DNA of 50,438 bases, from IMG/VR virus record IMGVR_UViG_3300035698_009105, positions 1-50,438 of that record. One strand, 5' to 3'. Positions 15,103 through 23,860 of the stretch are shown here, piece by piece. The notes under the pieces are model-generated. The model saw only the letters and a list, made by a program, of their open reading frames with translations, made no database searches and was not told the DNA's origin. Origin of the DNA: a virus. The translations under genes were made by a program, and so were the position numbers. How positions within the stretch are numbered: position 1 is the stretch's first letter; each line of letters begins with the position of its first letter.

Positions 15103-15320
15103 TCATCACCTTCTTTCAATAGTAAAGCGTAAACATAAAAGTTCCACCGCCACCAATTTGCTTTTCGAATAGCATGCAACACTATATGCAAATATTCATC
15201 TTCAACAATAGCAATATCAGTTTGCTCATCTGATTCGGTTGTTCCAGATGTATTATTGTTAGTTGAAAAGACTCTCCATCTTTGTTTCATTGGGCTATCT
15301 ACCTTTGGTGATATTGCCAC
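15099..15320 (-). CDS. Small hypothetical protein
   Basis: 73 residues; a serine/threonine-rich centre (NNNTSGTTESDEQTD) and a tryptophan-rich stretch (RKANWWRWNFYVY) at the C-terminal side. It overlaps the HNH gene upstream by 22 bases and the next gene by 4. No family recognised. Confidence 0.5.
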   Translation of the reverse strand: MAISPKVDSPMKQRWRVFSTNNNTSGTTESDEQTDIAIVEDEYLHIVLHAIRKANWWRWNFYVYALLLKEGDE

Positions 15321-15586
15321 ATAACCGCATTGCAGTAGGCATGAACTGCTCCTTCTGTTTCGTCATTACTGTGGTTGTGCTGTAAATGAATAGGGTGTTT
15401 CAGGAAGAATGGCGGAAATAAATCCCATTTAATCCAATGATCGGTTATTTCTTTAGGTGGATTAACATCGATTCTATTCTTGCACCAATAGCATAGTCCA
15501 CCCTGTTCTTGAATGTATTGTTCTCTAACGAGCCGTTTTTCTTTTGCATGTAGTTTACTATACAATACTGGTAAGTTATATGTCAT
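15299..15586 (-). CDS. HNH-family nuclease-like protein
   Basis: 95 residues from MTYNLPVLYSKLHAKEKRL. CYWCKNRI near residue 31 is a zinc knuckle, HLQHNHSNDETEGAVHAYCN near residue 68 supplies the HNH histidines and asparagine. The ending GAVHAYCNAVMWQYH is typical of short phage HNH proteins. An alternative upstream start (15613) would deepen the overlap with the CYTH gene. Could be a DNA-packaging or host-DNA nuclease rather than a homing enzyme, since it lies in line with neighbours. Confidence 0.7.
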   Translation of the reverse strand: MTYNLPVLYSKLHAKEKRLVREQYIQEQGGLCYWCKNRIDVNPPKEITDHWIKWDLFPPFFLKHPIHLQHNHSNDETEGAVHAYCNAVMWQYHQR

Positions 15587-16058
15587 TATTTTGCCATTTG
15601 GTATACGGATCAATAACTAAATTTGAGTTGTAGTATAATTTATTTCCAGTTACTTCCTTAACAACCCAATCTGGAATTTTAAATTCATCGTTTTCACTTT
15701 GCAACTCAACTTCCACAACAATTAATCCTGCATTGTCGCCCTCGAAAATGTCAAGTTCCCAAGTATAACCTTCATAGATTATATTATGTCTAACTTTTTT
15801 GATTGTACTAACACACGCTTCTTTTAATAATGCCTGTGCATCAGCGACTGTAATTTTAACTTCAAACTCAAATCCAGTAATTCCTGTTTTGGGCCCTTTA
15901 ATGGCCAGCCAAGCACTGCCTCCAGCCACTCTAACTCGTGTTGTCCATATACTATCATTGCCAATGTAGCCTTGTTCTATCACAGTGCCACACTGTAACA
16001 CGGGTAGTCTATCCTTGTCTACTAAAAACTTGTGTTCTATTTCTAAATATTTAGGCAT
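15576..16058 (-). CDS. CYTH-domain protein (triphosphate tunnel metalloenzyme)
   Basis: 160 residues. It opens with the family signature EIEHKFLVD (ExExK) at residues 6-14, then TTRVRV and WLAIKG basic strands, FEFEVKI, and a final acidic strand IVVEVELQSE. These charged strands line the tunnel that binds a triphosphate and metal. Family members hydrolyse inorganic triphosphate or thiamine triphosphate or make cAMP (class IV cyclase); the size fits the simple triphosphatase type. A phage role could be nucleotide or RNA 5'-triphosphate processing. Assignment to the superfamily is secure; substrate is not. Confidence 0.8.
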   Translation of the reverse strand: MPKYLEIEHKFLVDKDRLPVLQCGTVIEQGYIGNDSIWTTRVRVAGGSAWLAIKGPKTGITGFEFEVKITVADAQALLKEACVSTIKKVRHNIIYEGYTWELDIFEGDNAGLIVVEVELQSENDEFKIPDWVVKEVTGNKLYYNSNLVIDPYTKWQNNDI

Positions 16059-16437
16059 TAAAGCTTTCCATCATATGTTCGTTAACATTTAAAAAATCAA
16101 AAAGTGCAGCTAGGGCTGCGGGATAGTCAGGTTCCATAGTATCAAATTTCACTTCAATACTTGTTCCTTTATACCCATTTTTACGGTGTGAATCACTATA
16201 AATAAACCAACTTGCCAACATTTTATTGTCTCTAAACATCCACACACTGGGATTAGATTCGTATGCAATCATGTTTGCCACTGGTGTCCCAATGTTAGCA
16301 AATACTGCCTCCCAATCGATCATAATATAATCACGCACTTCCTCTTGGGTATAACATACATGGTTAAGTATTGGAACGCAACCTTTTCCCAGTTTACTAA
16401 TTTCCTTCCTAGTGTGTTTTTCTATAATTTGCTTCAT
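16051..16437 (-). CDS. Hypothetical protein
   Basis: 128 residues. The pattern of a YESNPSVWMFRDNKMLASWFIYSDSHRKNGYKG stretch loosely recalls GNAT-type folds (central beta strand then basic loop), but key acetyl-CoA motifs are not visible. Overlaps the CYTH gene by 8 bases. Unknown. Confidence 0.55.
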   Translation of the reverse strand: MKQIIEKHTRKEISKLGKGCVPILNHVCYTQEEVRDYIMIDWEAVFANIGTPVANMIAYESNPSVWMFRDNKMLASWFIYSDSHRKNGYKGTSIEVKFDTMEPDYPAALAALFDFLNVNEHMMESFNA

Positions 16438-16604
16438 TTAGGCATATTCCCTTCAATGAATAATATAGATCTGATTATAATAATAACTGAAACTACAAGA
16501 GTTATAGGTGCTATTGTGTGGAAGCTGAAACCAATAGCAGCGATCATAGCTGCTATGTTAATAATTGAACATATAATCCAAAATAAATTCCATTTTCCAT
16601 TCAT
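16434..16604 (-). CDS. Small two-helix membrane protein
   Basis: 56 residues. Two hydrophobic stretches, about 7-27 (LFWIICSIINIAAMIAAIGF) and about 30-50 (IAPITLVVSVIIIIRSILF), separated by a short loop with His. ATGA overlap with the gene after it. Unknown function. Confidence 0.6.
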   Translation of the reverse strand: MNGKWNLFWIICSIINIAAMIAAIGFSFHTIAPITLVVSVIIIIRSILFIEGNMPK

Positions 16605-16780
16605 AATAGTTTATCCAATTTAATCATAATGCTCACTGCCAACAATAAAGCAGCACTAATACCAAAAACTAAAACCGGATAAGACATTACTACTATACCT
16701 GCCATTAATGCCGTTAAGCAAATGAATGCATACAATAAAAAATCAAACAAAACTAAAACTATTGCCTTTAATATCTTCAT
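16601..16780 (-). CDS. Small two-helix membrane protein
   Basis: 59 residues starting MKILKAIVLVLFDFLLY. I chose this ATG because GGAG lies 9 bases before it and it overlaps the previous stop (TAATG). An in-frame ATG 18 bases upstream lacks a ribosome site. Two transmembrane stretches fill the protein. It precedes another small membrane protein, so the pair may be a membrane complex. Confidence 0.6.
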   Translation of the reverse strand: MKILKAIVLVLFDFLLYAFICLTALMAGIVVMSYPVLVFGISAALLLAVSIMIKLDKLL

Positions 16781-17088
16781 TATGTATTCTCCATGCAACG
16801 CCTTCCAAGAAGGAGTGTATATTGGTAACGGGCTTCAGTAAGATCACTATACAAAAATCCATGCCCAGCTCGGATAACAGGTTCCATTACCTCTAATCCA
16901 CCTTTTACTTTTTTCGACTGCATTAATGTTTTATACATTATATAACTACCAATTGCACCTGGCACAATGAACCATAATTCGTCTAGATTATTTTGCGTTA
17001 GGTATTCACTTGCTTGTTCGGTGCTTTCATACCTTGGCAACTCTAACCATCGTGTTAATGTACGGTATCGCATTTCCCAGTCTCTCAT
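16780..17088 (-). CDS. Hypothetical protein
   Basis: 102 residues, rich in arginine and tyrosine (MRDWEMRYRTLTRWLELPRY...). One moderately hydrophobic stretch (LWFIVPGAIGSYIMYKTLM) may be membrane-associated. The start overlaps the previous gene by ATGA. No family recognised. Confidence 0.5.
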   Translation of the reverse strand: MRDWEMRYRTLTRWLELPRYESTEQASEYLTQNNLDELWFIVPGAIGSYIMYKTLMQSKKVKGGLEVMEPVIRAGHGFLYSDLTEARYQYTLLLGRRCMENT

Positions 17089-17315
17089 AATGCTAGCCTA
17101 ATTTGTTCATCTGACCATTGTTGCAAGTATGTTAACTGATCTTCTGATAAAGTACCAGGACGTGGAGGCAAATCAGCTTCAACACATATTGCCTCTGATG
17201 GGAACATAGTTGGTAAATTTAGTACAGACAATGAGTCTATACATTGCTCCATAGTGTAAGGCGTGCCTGCTACCATAACGTTTACACCAAATAGCTTAAT
17301 AATCATATAAATCAT
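17085..17315 (-). CDS. Small hypothetical protein
   Basis: 76 residues: MIYMIIKLFGVNVMVAG then ALPPRPG-type linker and a C-terminal LTYLQQWSDEQIRLAL helix. The ATG overlaps the TAA of the HAD gene (TAATG), so it is translated from the leaderless HAD transcript by coupling. Unknown function. Confidence 0.55.
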   Translation of the reverse strand: MIYMIIKLFGVNVMVAGTPYTMEQCIDSLSVLNLPTMFPSEAICVEADLPPRPGTLSEDQLTYLQQWSDEQIRLAL

Positions 17316-17923
17316 TATTTTTCTCCTATAATAATATTATAAATTTCTTCCCAATTTTTTACAACCTTAGCGTCACCGTTATAGTCCAAATTGTGTTTGT
17401 GTTCTACTAACAATGACTTAAATCCAACTGCGGTGCCTGCGTCGGCATTTTTAGGTTTGTCTTCAATCCAATAACATTTTCCATATTGAGCATAAAGTTT
17501 AATTAATTCATCGTCTTTGTCTATGCCAGTGTCAATGCAAATAACATCTAAAAATACATCACCGAATAATTTTACCAAGTTTCGTCTACGGAGTTCTCCT
17601 GCATATAGGTTTGTACTTAACGAAGTAAGACAAACAAACCGATATTGGTGTTTTTCACTAAGAAGCTTAACATAGTATTGAGCATCACGCAATGGTGGAA
17701 TAAATCCCATTGCAGCACTTTGATTAAATTCACGTATCAGTGGCATTGCTAAATCTGTGCCTGTGAATCCGTACTGGATATCTATGTCATAATGATTTTT
17801 GTAATCAGCTATTGGAGTATGTCCTTTCCATTTCATCCACTCGTTGAATGCATATTCCCATGCAACAAGGACGCCATCACAATCTGTAATTATTACTTTA
17901 TTTGGGTCGTATATAGTTTTCAT
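17315..17923 (-). CDS. HAD-superfamily phosphatase, 5'(3')-deoxyribonucleotidase-like
   Basis: 202 residues. DCDGVL at residue 13-18 carries the nucleophile and acid/base aspartates; CLTSLS near 106 is motif II; KLYAQYGKCYWIEDKPKNAD near 150 holds the motif III/IV lysine and acidic pair. This matches phage nucleotidase-like HAD proteins that adjust nucleotide pools. I place the start at MKTIYDPNK (17923). A longer version beginning MHVCYN would have to be transcribed from within the promoter. The ATG is 6 bases after TATAAT with no ribosome site, so the mRNA is probably leaderless. Confidence 0.75.
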   Translation of the reverse strand: MKTIYDPNKVIITDCDGVLVAWEYAFNEWMKWKGHTPIADYKNHYDIDIQYGFTGTDLAMPLIREFNQSAAMGFIPPLRDAQYYVKLLSEKHQYRFVCLTSLSTNLYAGELRRRNLVKLFGDVFLDVICIDTGIDKDDELIKLYAQYGKCYWIEDKPKNADAGTAVGFKSLLVEHKHNLDYNGDAKVVKNWEEIYNIIIGEK

Positions 17924-17929
17924 ACATGT

Positions 17930-17957
17930 ATTATAACAGACATGCATTAATAGTCAA
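17930..17957 (-). promoter_or_regulatory. Sigma70-type promoter giving a predicted leaderless mRNA
   Basis: TTGACT (17952-17957), 16 bases, TATAAT (17930-17935). The HAD gene's ATG begins at 17923, 6 bases after the -10 element. Confidence 0.8.
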
Positions 17958-17985
17958 CTGTTAATTTTAGTTAAATAGTGATAAG

Positions 17986-18408
17986 TTAGGTAGACATTAC
18001 GACTTTCATAATTTGGCCATAGTCGTCATAAGTAATGCCATCGCCTACTTCTGATCTATCCATAACTAAACGTAGAAATGCAAAGTTGCCTTGTACGGTG
18101 TATGCTTCAGTTCCACTAATTTTTCCATTAGTAGGATATTCAACGTAAGTTTCACCTGATACAGTGACAAATACTGAGTCACCTGCAACTAAAGTAGGAA
18201 TAATATCGAACCAATCAGTTTCAACTGGCTCTAATGAAAGGGTAGCTTGTATCCTTACACGGCCCTCGAAATTTGCGTAAATAACCTGGATTGTTTGAAG
18301 CCCATCAGTGTAGCCATAGAAGCTGTCGGCCTTTGCAGCAGTACTCGTTTGGTTCATAGTGTCACCAGTAGAGCTCATAAGTGTAATAGCGCGTCGATTA
18401 ATTGGCAT
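17986..18408 (-). CDS. Probable virion structural protein
   Basis: 140 residues, beta-rich and serine/threonine-rich (MPINRRAITLMSSTGD..., SFYGYTDGLQTIQVIYANFEG, EPVETDWFDI). It matches by eye a family of small virion proteins in marine T4-like phages, with the recurring 'DG-x-x-T ... V-x-I-Q-G/A-T-L ... P-x-E-x-D-W-F-D-I' pattern. It has its own octamer promoter and is closed downstream by a promoter-proximal gap, fitting late expression. Confidence 0.65.
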   Translation of the reverse strand: MPINRRAITLMSSTGDTMNQTSTAAKADSFYGYTDGLQTIQVIYANFEGRVRIQATLSLEPVETDWFDIIPTLVAGDSVFVTVSGETYVEYPTNGKISGTEAYTVQGNFAFLRLVMDRSEVGDGITYDDYGQIMKVVMST

Positions 18409-18431
18409 AATAGGTCCTGTTCATTTATAAC

Positions 18432-18439
18432 TATTTATC
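18432..18439 (-). promoter_or_regulatory. Late-type promoter octamer
   Basis: GATAAATA on the minus strand, 23 bases before the virion-like protein gene, with AGGACC in the leader. Confidence 0.65.
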
Positions 18440-18451
18440 TATAGTCAAAGG

Positions 18452-18474
18452 AAAAGGTAGCTAGGCTACCTTTT
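18452..18474 (-). terminator. Strong hairpin terminator, possibly bidirectional
   Basis: AAAAGGTAGC, a 3-base loop, GCTACCTTTT: a perfect 10-bp stem with A-tract before and T-tract after on either strand. It ends the ClpA/DnaJ transcript just after the small gene at 18492-18806. Confidence 0.8.
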
Positions 18475-18491
18475 AAATTAATCCATGGTGT

Positions 18492-18806
18492 TTAACAATC
18501 TAGATCAAAGTCTACATAGTTCTTAATAGCAGCTTTAGTGTTACCTTGTATTGATACCTTTTCATTAGCTTTCCATACGATGAATTCTTCCATATGGGTA
18601 GCAATCTGAGCCCGCAATTCAATCATAGTTTTACCACCCATCCACTGCCTTTTATCCAATGCATCCTTACTTAAATACTCAGTGTCTACGATAAAACGTT
18701 CTAGTTTGGAATCTGGGTCATAAAACCTATGAGTTGGATCAACCATTCCATTTTCTCGCTGCGCGGGAGAGGTGTATACTAGCGTGGAAGGGTTGATCTT
18801 TGTCAT
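18492..18806 (-). CDS. Hypothetical protein
   Basis: 104 residues (MTKINPSTLVYTSPAQREN...; HRFYDPDSKLERFI). It starts one base after the stop of the ClpA-like gene and ends just before a terminator, so it is the last gene of the DnaJ-ClpA operon. A substrate adaptor for the ClpA ring is conceivable from position alone. No family recognised. Confidence 0.6.
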   Translation of the reverse strand: MTKINPSTLVYTSPAQRENGMVDPTHRFYDPDSKLERFIVDTEYLSKDALDKRQWMGGKTMIELRAQIATHMEEFIVWKANEKVSIQGNTKAAIKNYVDFDLDC

Positions 18807-20999
18807 TTATGCCTCTGCGAAGTTATAGCCATCTTCATTAGCTGTAATAATAACTGTGGTGTCCTTTAAGCCATCAAATAATATACGCTTACTAAGCGGT
18901 TTCTTGACTTCATTTTCAAACACGCGCTTTAATGGTCTAGCTCCCATTGATGGTTCATAGCCATCTAATGAAAGTTTTGTTTTAGCTGATTCAGCTAATT
19001 CAATGGATACACCTGACTCGTTTTCTAAAAGTAACGAATTAGTTTCATCTACAAGCCTATCAACAATTTTCAACATAAGTTCTGATGATAGTTTGTTAAA
19101 CCTAATAGTTGCATCTAATCTATTACGGAACTCTGGAGAAAAGAATTTATTAACAGCCTTATCAACTTCCCCAACTTTAACTTGATCACCAAACCCAATG
19201 GCTAATTTTTCACTATCACTAGCTCCTAAATTGGATGTCATTAAAAGCACCACGTTAGTAAAGTCTACGGACTTGCCTGTTGCACCAGTTAGTTTACCAT
19301 CGTCCATAACTTGCAATAACAATTGCAATACCGCAGAGTCAGCCTTTTCAATTTCGTCTAATAGCAACACACAATTCGGCGCCCCCTCTACTGCTGCAAG
19401 CAACTGTCCTTGGCCAACTTTACCTTCAGCATGACCAACATAACCGGGAGGAGCACCAATCAGTTTACTTACACTGTGTCGCTCTTGATATTCTGACATG
19501 TCAAATTTAACTAGTTTCGCATCCATAGCCTTTGCTAATGCCCGGGCAGTTTCTGTTTTACCAGTACCAGTTGGACCCACGAACAAGTAACTACCAATTG
19601 GCTTGTTGCGTTCACGCAACCCTGCCTTAGATACTAGAATATTTTCAACAATAGCATCAACTGCTAAGTCCTGTCCAAAAACTTGTTCCTTAATACGAGA
19701 GTCTAAATTCATAAAACTATCGTTATTTACAACATCTATCATATTTTCGTTAATTTTAGAAACAGTTGCTAATACGGAAGTAACATCATCAATCGTCACA
19801 ACGGCCTCACCTCTTAGCTTAACCTTTGCACCAGCAGCATCCATAATATCAAGTGCTTTGTCTGGGAAGTGTTTATTTTTAATATAACGATCTGTTAAGT
19901 CAACAAGCTTGTCAAGTACGCCTTCTGCATAAGTAACAACATGAAACTTTTCGTAATGTTCGCGCAACCCTTCTAGTATTCTTTTAGTATCATCAATTGA
20001 CGGTTCATCAATATCTAATCTAGCAAAGCGGCGCATCAACGCACTGTCTTTTTCAAACGTGCTTGCAAATTCATCTGGAGTAGTTGCGCCAATAGTACAC
20101 AATCTACCTTTGCCTAGAATAGGCTTAATCATGTTAGCAACATCAACATTGCTATTGCCAGCTGCACCAGCGCCCATAATCATATGTATTTCATCAATAA
20201 ATAAAATACTATCTGGGTTAGCTTCCAATGTACCAAGCACTGACTTTAAACGCTCTTCAAAATCACCTCGGTAGCGTGTGCCTGCTAACAAATCACCTAC
20301 ACATAAACTATAAACAGTTTTGTTTTGCAATAATGGGGGAACTTCACCGTCAACGATTCTCTTTGCAAGTCCTTCTGCAATAGCCGTTTTACCTGTTCCA
20401 GGTTCACCAACAATTACACAGTTGTTTTTTCTTCGTTGAGCTAGTACGTGAACGAGTTGACTAACTTCCATTTCTCGTCCAATTAGAGGGTCAATCCTGC
20501 CTTCTTGTGCTTCTTTATTAAGATTGCTTGTGAACTCATCAACCAAGTCAGCGTCTGATTTATTACGTGTTTTCTTTTCTAAATAATCAGCAATTTTATT
20601 ACGATCAAATCCATTCATCTCGCAAAAGTATCTTGCAAAACATTCATCTTCAACCATCATGCTAGTTAACAAGTCAATTGGTTCTATGCTTTCCCTGCCG
20701 TTAAACATAACATTAGCAAGTGCTCGCTGTGCCACTCGTTCAACACCTGCTGTTTTTTTAGGTCTGCCTTTTGATCCGTTTTCATTGACAAGTCCATTAA
20801 GCTCGTTGTTTTCGAGATAACTTAGGAGGTCTTGTTGAATTTTATCAACATCACCTCCTAACTTTTTAACAACACTTGCTATTTTCTCATCAGCTAAAAG
20901 GCTATGCATGATGTGTTCATTTGTGACATACTCATGATCAAGAGCAGATGCAAACTCTACTGCTGTGCGTATGATGTCGTCAATTGGCTTATTTTCCAT
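18807..20999 (-). CDS. clpA: ClpA-type AAA+ unfoldase
   Basis: 730 residues. Clp-N domain (about 1-145) with [17 protein letters not shown]; first AAA+ domain with GEPGTGKT (198-205) and LFIDEIHMI; second domain with [10 protein letters not shown] and [10 protein letters not shown], and the C-terminal [14 protein letters not shown] sensor 2. No long middle domain, so ClpA rather than ClpB. In the second domain it has [11 protein letters not shown] where ClpA has the ClpP-binding IGL loop; IGF is the ClpX version. Because the phage also carries a full ClpP (34.3 kb), a phage-encoded ClpAP protease is likely. It overlaps the dnaJ gene by 11 bases. Confidence 0.9.
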   Translation of the reverse strand: MENKPIDDIIRTAVEFASALDHEYVTNEHIMHSLLADEKIASVVKKLGGDVDKIQQDLLSYLENNELNGLVNENGSKGRPKKTAGVERVAQRALANVMFNGRESIEPIDLLTSMMVEDECFARYFCEMNGFDRNKIADYLEKKTRNKSDADLVDEFTSNLNKEAQEGRIDPLIGREMEVSQLVHVLAQRRKNNCVIVGEPGTGKTAIAEGLAKRIVDGEVPPLLQNKTVYSLCVGDLLAGTRYRGDFEERLKSVLGTLEANPDSILFIDEIHMIMGAGAAGNSNVDVANMIKPILGKGRLCTIGATTPDEFASTFEKDSALMRRFARLDIDEPSIDDTKRILEGLREHYEKFHVVTYAEGVLDKLVDLTDRYIKNKHFPDKALDIMDAAGAKVKLRGEAVVTIDDVTSVLATVSKINENMIDVVNNDSFMNLDSRIKEQVFGQDLAVDAIVENILVSKAGLRERNKPIGSYLFVGPTGTGKTETARALAKAMDAKLVKFDMSEYQERHSVSKLIGAPPGYVGHAEGKVGQGQLLAAVEGAPNCVLLLDEIEKADSAVLQLLLQVMDDGKLTGATGKSVDFTNVVLLMTSNLGASDSEKLAIGFGDQVKVGEVDKAVNKFFSPEFRNRLDATIRFNKLSSELMLKIVDRLVDETNSLLLENESGVSIELAESAKTKLSLDGYEPSMGARPLKRVFENEVKKPLSKRILFDGLKDTTVIITANEDGYNFAEA

Positions 21000-21798
21000 C
21001 TATTACTTTACCTCTTAGTTTAGTTAATATAGTTTTATCTTCTTCGTCCACTATTGTTGGTATAAAAATATCTATAATAATATATAAATTTCCTACAATA
21101 GTATTTACTGGATTAGGCATTCCAAGTCCTCTTAATCTGACTCTATCTCCTGGCTGTGACCCTGCTGGAACTTCAAGTTTATACGTTTTACCTGATACAT
21201 GCTCAATTTCTGCCATAGCGCCTGTCATCGCTGATATGGCGTCTATTTTAGTTTGATAAAATAAATCATCATTAGTCCATCCCCAATTAGGAGGTAATGC
21301 AATATTAACTATTGCGTATAAATCTCCTGGTGGAAATTCTGGGAATCGTTGTGGTCCCTTACCTGGTACTCGCATACGTGTGCCATGTCTTGTACCTGGT
21401 GGTATCTTTATTAGTATGGATCCGTCACGCAAGTCTATGTTAAAGCTTGAACCTGTATATGCTTGCTTTAACGTTACTTGCAAATTGGCCATACTGTCTG
21501 GGTTGGCTTGAGGAGCAGGTCGGCTTTGTCTAAACAAGTCATCAAAATTAAATTGGGTTTCTTGATATCCTCCGCCACGACCGAAATGATCAAATGGGTT
21601 ACCATTTGGATTTGCATCATACTCTGATCTTTTAGTAGCGTTGCCTATAACATCATAAGCTTCTCCAATTTTTTTAAACTGAGTATCATCTCCTTTATTT
21701 TTGTCAGGGTGATGCTTATTGGCTAATGTGCGATATGCTTTTTTAATTTCTGATTGGTTTGCGTTTTTGTCAACGCCAAGTGTTTCATAATATGTCAT
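20989..21798 (-). CDS. dnaJ: DnaJ-like (CbpA-type) co-chaperone
   Basis: 269 residues. J-domain at 1-65 with the HPD tripeptide (NKHHPDKNK) that stimulates DnaK; a G/F linker (NPFDHFGRGGGY) and two C-terminal peptide-binding beta domains (LRDGSILIKIPPGTRHG...; LEVPAGSQPGDRVRLRGLG). The cysteine-rich zinc finger is absent, as in CbpA. It probably recruits host DnaK, since no DnaK is present here. The ATG lies 6 bases after a perfect -10 box with no ribosome site: a predicted leaderless transcript. Confidence 0.9.
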   Translation of the reverse strand: MTYYETLGVDKNANQSEIKKAYRTLANKHHPDKNKGDDTQFKKIGEAYDVIGNATKRSEYDANPNGNPFDHFGRGGGYQETQFNFDDLFRQSRPAPQANPDSMANLQVTLKQAYTGSSFNIDLRDGSILIKIPPGTRHGTRMRVPGKGPQRFPEFPPGDLYAIVNIALPPNWGWTNDDLFYQTKIDAISAMTGAMAEIEHVSGKTYKLEVPAGSQPGDRVRLRGLGMPNPVNTIVGNLYIIIDIFIPTIVDEEDKTILTKLRGKVIDGK

Positions 21799-21804
21799 GT
21801 TAGT

Positions 21805-21832
21805 ATTATAACAGTGAAGTATTAAATGTCAA
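21805..21832 (-). promoter_or_regulatory. Sigma70-type promoter giving a predicted leaderless dnaJ mRNA
   Basis: TTGACA (21827-21832), 16 bases, TATAAT (21805-21810), both perfect. The dnaJ ATG (21798) is 6 bases after the -10. Confidence 0.85.
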
Positions 21833-21836
21833 GTAA

Positions 21837-22163
21837 TTATATGGAGAAGCTTGTACCGCATCCGCAGGTAGCTTTTGCTAGGGGATTAGCGACGCTAAAG
21901 TTTGAGCCCATTAAGCTTTCTGTGTAATCTATAACTGAGCCAACAAGGTATTGGAAGCTTAATGGGTCTATTACGAGTAAATTCTGAATAACAGTGTCAT
22001 CTTCCATAGCCTCTTCATCAAACTTGAAGCCATAGTTAAATCCAGCACATCCACCACCAGTTACGAACGCGCGGAGCTTACCGTTGTTATCTTTTTGTAT
22101 TGATTTTATTTTCTCTTTAGCTGCTGCTGAAAGAGTTATTGGGTCTGCTATTTGTACTGTCAT
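21837..22163 (-). CDS. A-type iron-sulfur carrier (IscA/ErpA/HesB family)
   Basis: 108 residues. Conserved GGGCAGFNYGF at about residue 37 and ATCGCGTSFSI at the C-terminus give the three cysteines that bind the Fe-S cluster. LTLSAAAKEKI-type start is typical. Such carriers deliver clusters to apo-proteins and are recurrent auxiliary genes of marine T4-like phages. It follows the spanin genes with 11 bases between. A SufE-like gene at 34.9 kb may belong to the same function. Confidence 0.9.
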   Translation of the reverse strand: MTVQIADPITLSAAAKEKIKSIQKDNNGKLRAFVTGGGCAGFNYGFKFDEEAMEDDTVIQNLLVIDPLSFQYLVGSVIDYTESLMGSNFSVANPLAKATCGCGTSFSI

Positions 22164-22174
22164 TGGTTTTACTC

Positions 22175-22693
22175 TTATAGTAGTTTAAATATGTCGCCAA
22201 ACCCAAACAGTGCTGGTTGGTCTTCTTTTTCAGGTGCAGGAACTGTGGCTTCTTCTAATGCTTCACGGCGAGCTTGTGTTTCAGCTAACCACCCTTCCTT
22301 GCCTTTAATTTTAGTAGCTTCCATATAGTAAAGGATAATTTCTTGAGACTGTCTGATATACCGTTGTACGTCTTGTAGATTAGCAGCCATATTTTCATAT
22401 GCTTGCGGTGTCATAGAAAATACAACAAAATTGCCTGGCCCTTGCATCTTTTCTACATTGCTTATTTGTTCTGCTATGTTATCTTCATTTTGATTACGAG
22501 TAAGCACGAACCATTCTATAGACTCTATTTGCACTTCCCTAGGCATAGGCGGCGCATATAGTTCTGCTTGAATCACTTCAGTTATAATTTTAACTGGGGG
22601 CAATGGTGTCTTGTCATCCTCGCCGCTAAACATACCGCATGATGTTAACAATAATAGTGATGCTATTAAACTAGTTTTGAGAATTAAAGTCAA
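22175..22693 (-). CDS. Lipoprotein, probable outer-membrane spanin subunit (Rz1-like)
   Basis: 172 residues. The N-terminal LKTSLIASLLLLTSC is a lipobox with the lipidated Cys near residue 19, followed by a proline-rich segment (KTPLPPVKI; LYAPPMPREVQ). This matches an o-spanin, though Rz1 is usually smaller (60-90). Its start is embedded in the last 23 bases of the upstream i-spanin-like gene, the classical overlapping Rz/Rz1 architecture. It ends in a hydrophobic FGFGDIFKLL. Confidence 0.65.
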   Translation of the reverse strand: MTLILKTSLIASLLLLTSCGMFSGEDDKTPLPPVKIITEVIQAELYAPPMPREVQIESIEWFVLTRNQNEDNIAEQISNVEKMQGPGNFVVFSMTPQAYENMAANLQDVQRYIRQSQEIILYYMEATKIKGKEGWLAETQARREALEEATVPAPEKEDQPALFGFGDIFKLL

Positions 22694-23096
22694 CTTCTAC
22701 TCCAGTAGTAATATTTATTAAATCCTGAAACACTTCAGCCGTGCCTCTGTTGATACTGCGTTCAATTAATCCTGGCTTTCTTCTAGCCAATTCAGATAAA
22801 TTGTGTCGTTTAAATATACTTAAATAATCATCACGTTCTCTTTCAATATTAGTATTAACTTGACCGAGAGATGAAATTCTTTCAGCTTGCTCAGATATAT
22901 TTTTATTAAGACTATTAATTGTTTCTAAATTAAGATTAGCTGCTTGTTCCATAGTTGTAACTTGTTGCGAATAAGTTGCAAGATCAAGAGATTGAATTGC
23001 AATTGAGCGTTCCAGACTATTAATTGTACGATAGTGATAAGCAATACCAATCGCCATAATAAACACAGCACCAAACGTTAAATAAATCTTTAACAT
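22671..23096 (-). CDS. Probable inner-membrane spanin (Rz-like)
   Basis: 141 residues. A single N-terminal transmembrane segment (YLTFGAVFIMAIGIAYHY), then a long coiled coil (about 28-90: LERSIAIQSLDLATYSQQV...LNLETINSLNKNISEQAERI) and a C-terminal globular piece with LARRKPGLIERSINRGT that recurs in T4-like phage i-spanins. With the following lipoprotein it would connect both membranes and fuse them at lysis. Confidence 0.7.
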   Translation of the reverse strand: MLKIYLTFGAVFIMAIGIAYHYRTINSLERSIAIQSLDLATYSQQVTTMEQAANLNLETINSLNKNISEQAERISSLGQVNTNIERERDDYLSIFKRHNLSELARRKPGLIERSINRGTAEVFQDLINITTGVEVDFNSQN

Positions 23097-23860
23097 GCTT
23101 TTGATACTAACACAGCTGATGTAGATGGATTATAAATAACAATATAATTGTCGATAGGCAATGCGTTCATTTCTCCTAACATGCCTTTAAGTTTAATAAA
23201 AGCATTTCTATCAAAATCCGATTTGATAGCCGCCTCGTTAATACCTAAGTCCTTGAGTACTGATGGGCCATGGCCAAATGATACGATTTCTAAAGTTGCA
23301 CTATGTTTGTTGTCTTTCATATTTAAAATACGTTCTTTTATTGATAAATTTAATAAATTACTGTCCTTAAAAAATTCCATAATGTCATCTTCGTCAGCAG
23401 TATTATTTACTTCTGATTCCATTTTTTCATTTTCAAGCTTTTCTTTAAACTCTTCTGCTGAAATGTAAGTATTTTCATCTTCTTGAACATATCCTTCAGC
23501 TTTGTCAAGTGGAATAAGGTCAGCAGTATAAGGAGTTTGAATTTCCCAACGTAACTTACCTGATAGTCTTTCAATCTCAGACACTATTGCTCTGACGTTA
23601 TCTAGTAATTTTCCATCTCTGTCTAATTCAACAAATACCATAAAAAATCCATCATCATTTGGATTTGGTGAAACTTCGATATCTCTACTGCTGACAGTAC
23701 TTGTATTTAAAAACACATAAAGGTCGTTGCCAGGAGATTGTTCCATCAAGTAAAACCCAATAACGGCCACTTCATTTTCATCACCAGTTTTTGGAAGGAA
23801 TTCATCAAAGCTAATTTTCTTTAACATGGTATCTTGTAAATCGTTTTCTCTAAGTGACAT
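23090..23860 (-). CDS. Hypothetical protein, possibly structural
   Basis: 256 residues. The N-terminal half is beta-rich and asks for a folded domain (EVAVIGFYLMEQSPGNDLYVFL; FFMVFVELDRDGKLLDNV); the middle is a charged helical linker (EEFKEKLENEKMESEVNNTADEDD), and the C-terminal half is alpha/beta. It overlaps the spanin gene by 7 bases and the previous gene by one, in a unit behind an octamer promoter, so late expression is likely. GGAG precedes the ATG. No family recognised. Confidence 0.6.
   Translation of the reverse strand: MSLRENDLQDTMLKKISFDEFLPKTGDENEVAVIGFYLMEQSPGNDLYVFLNTSTVSSRDIEVSPNPNDDGFFMVFVELDRDGKLLDNVRAIVSEIERLSGKLRWEIQTPYTADLIPLDKAEGYVQEDENTYISAEEFKEKLENEKMESEVNNTADEDDIMEFFKDSNLLNLSIKERILNMKDNKHSATLEIVSFGHGPSVLKDLGINEAAIKSDFDRNAFIKLKGMLGEMNALPIDNYIVIYNPSTSAVLVSKAC

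Noticed and set aside
17924-17947. A longer N-terminus for the HAD phosphatase (MHVCYNTC...)
   Set aside because: Its codons overlap the perfect -10 box, so the region would not be transcribed from that promoter.
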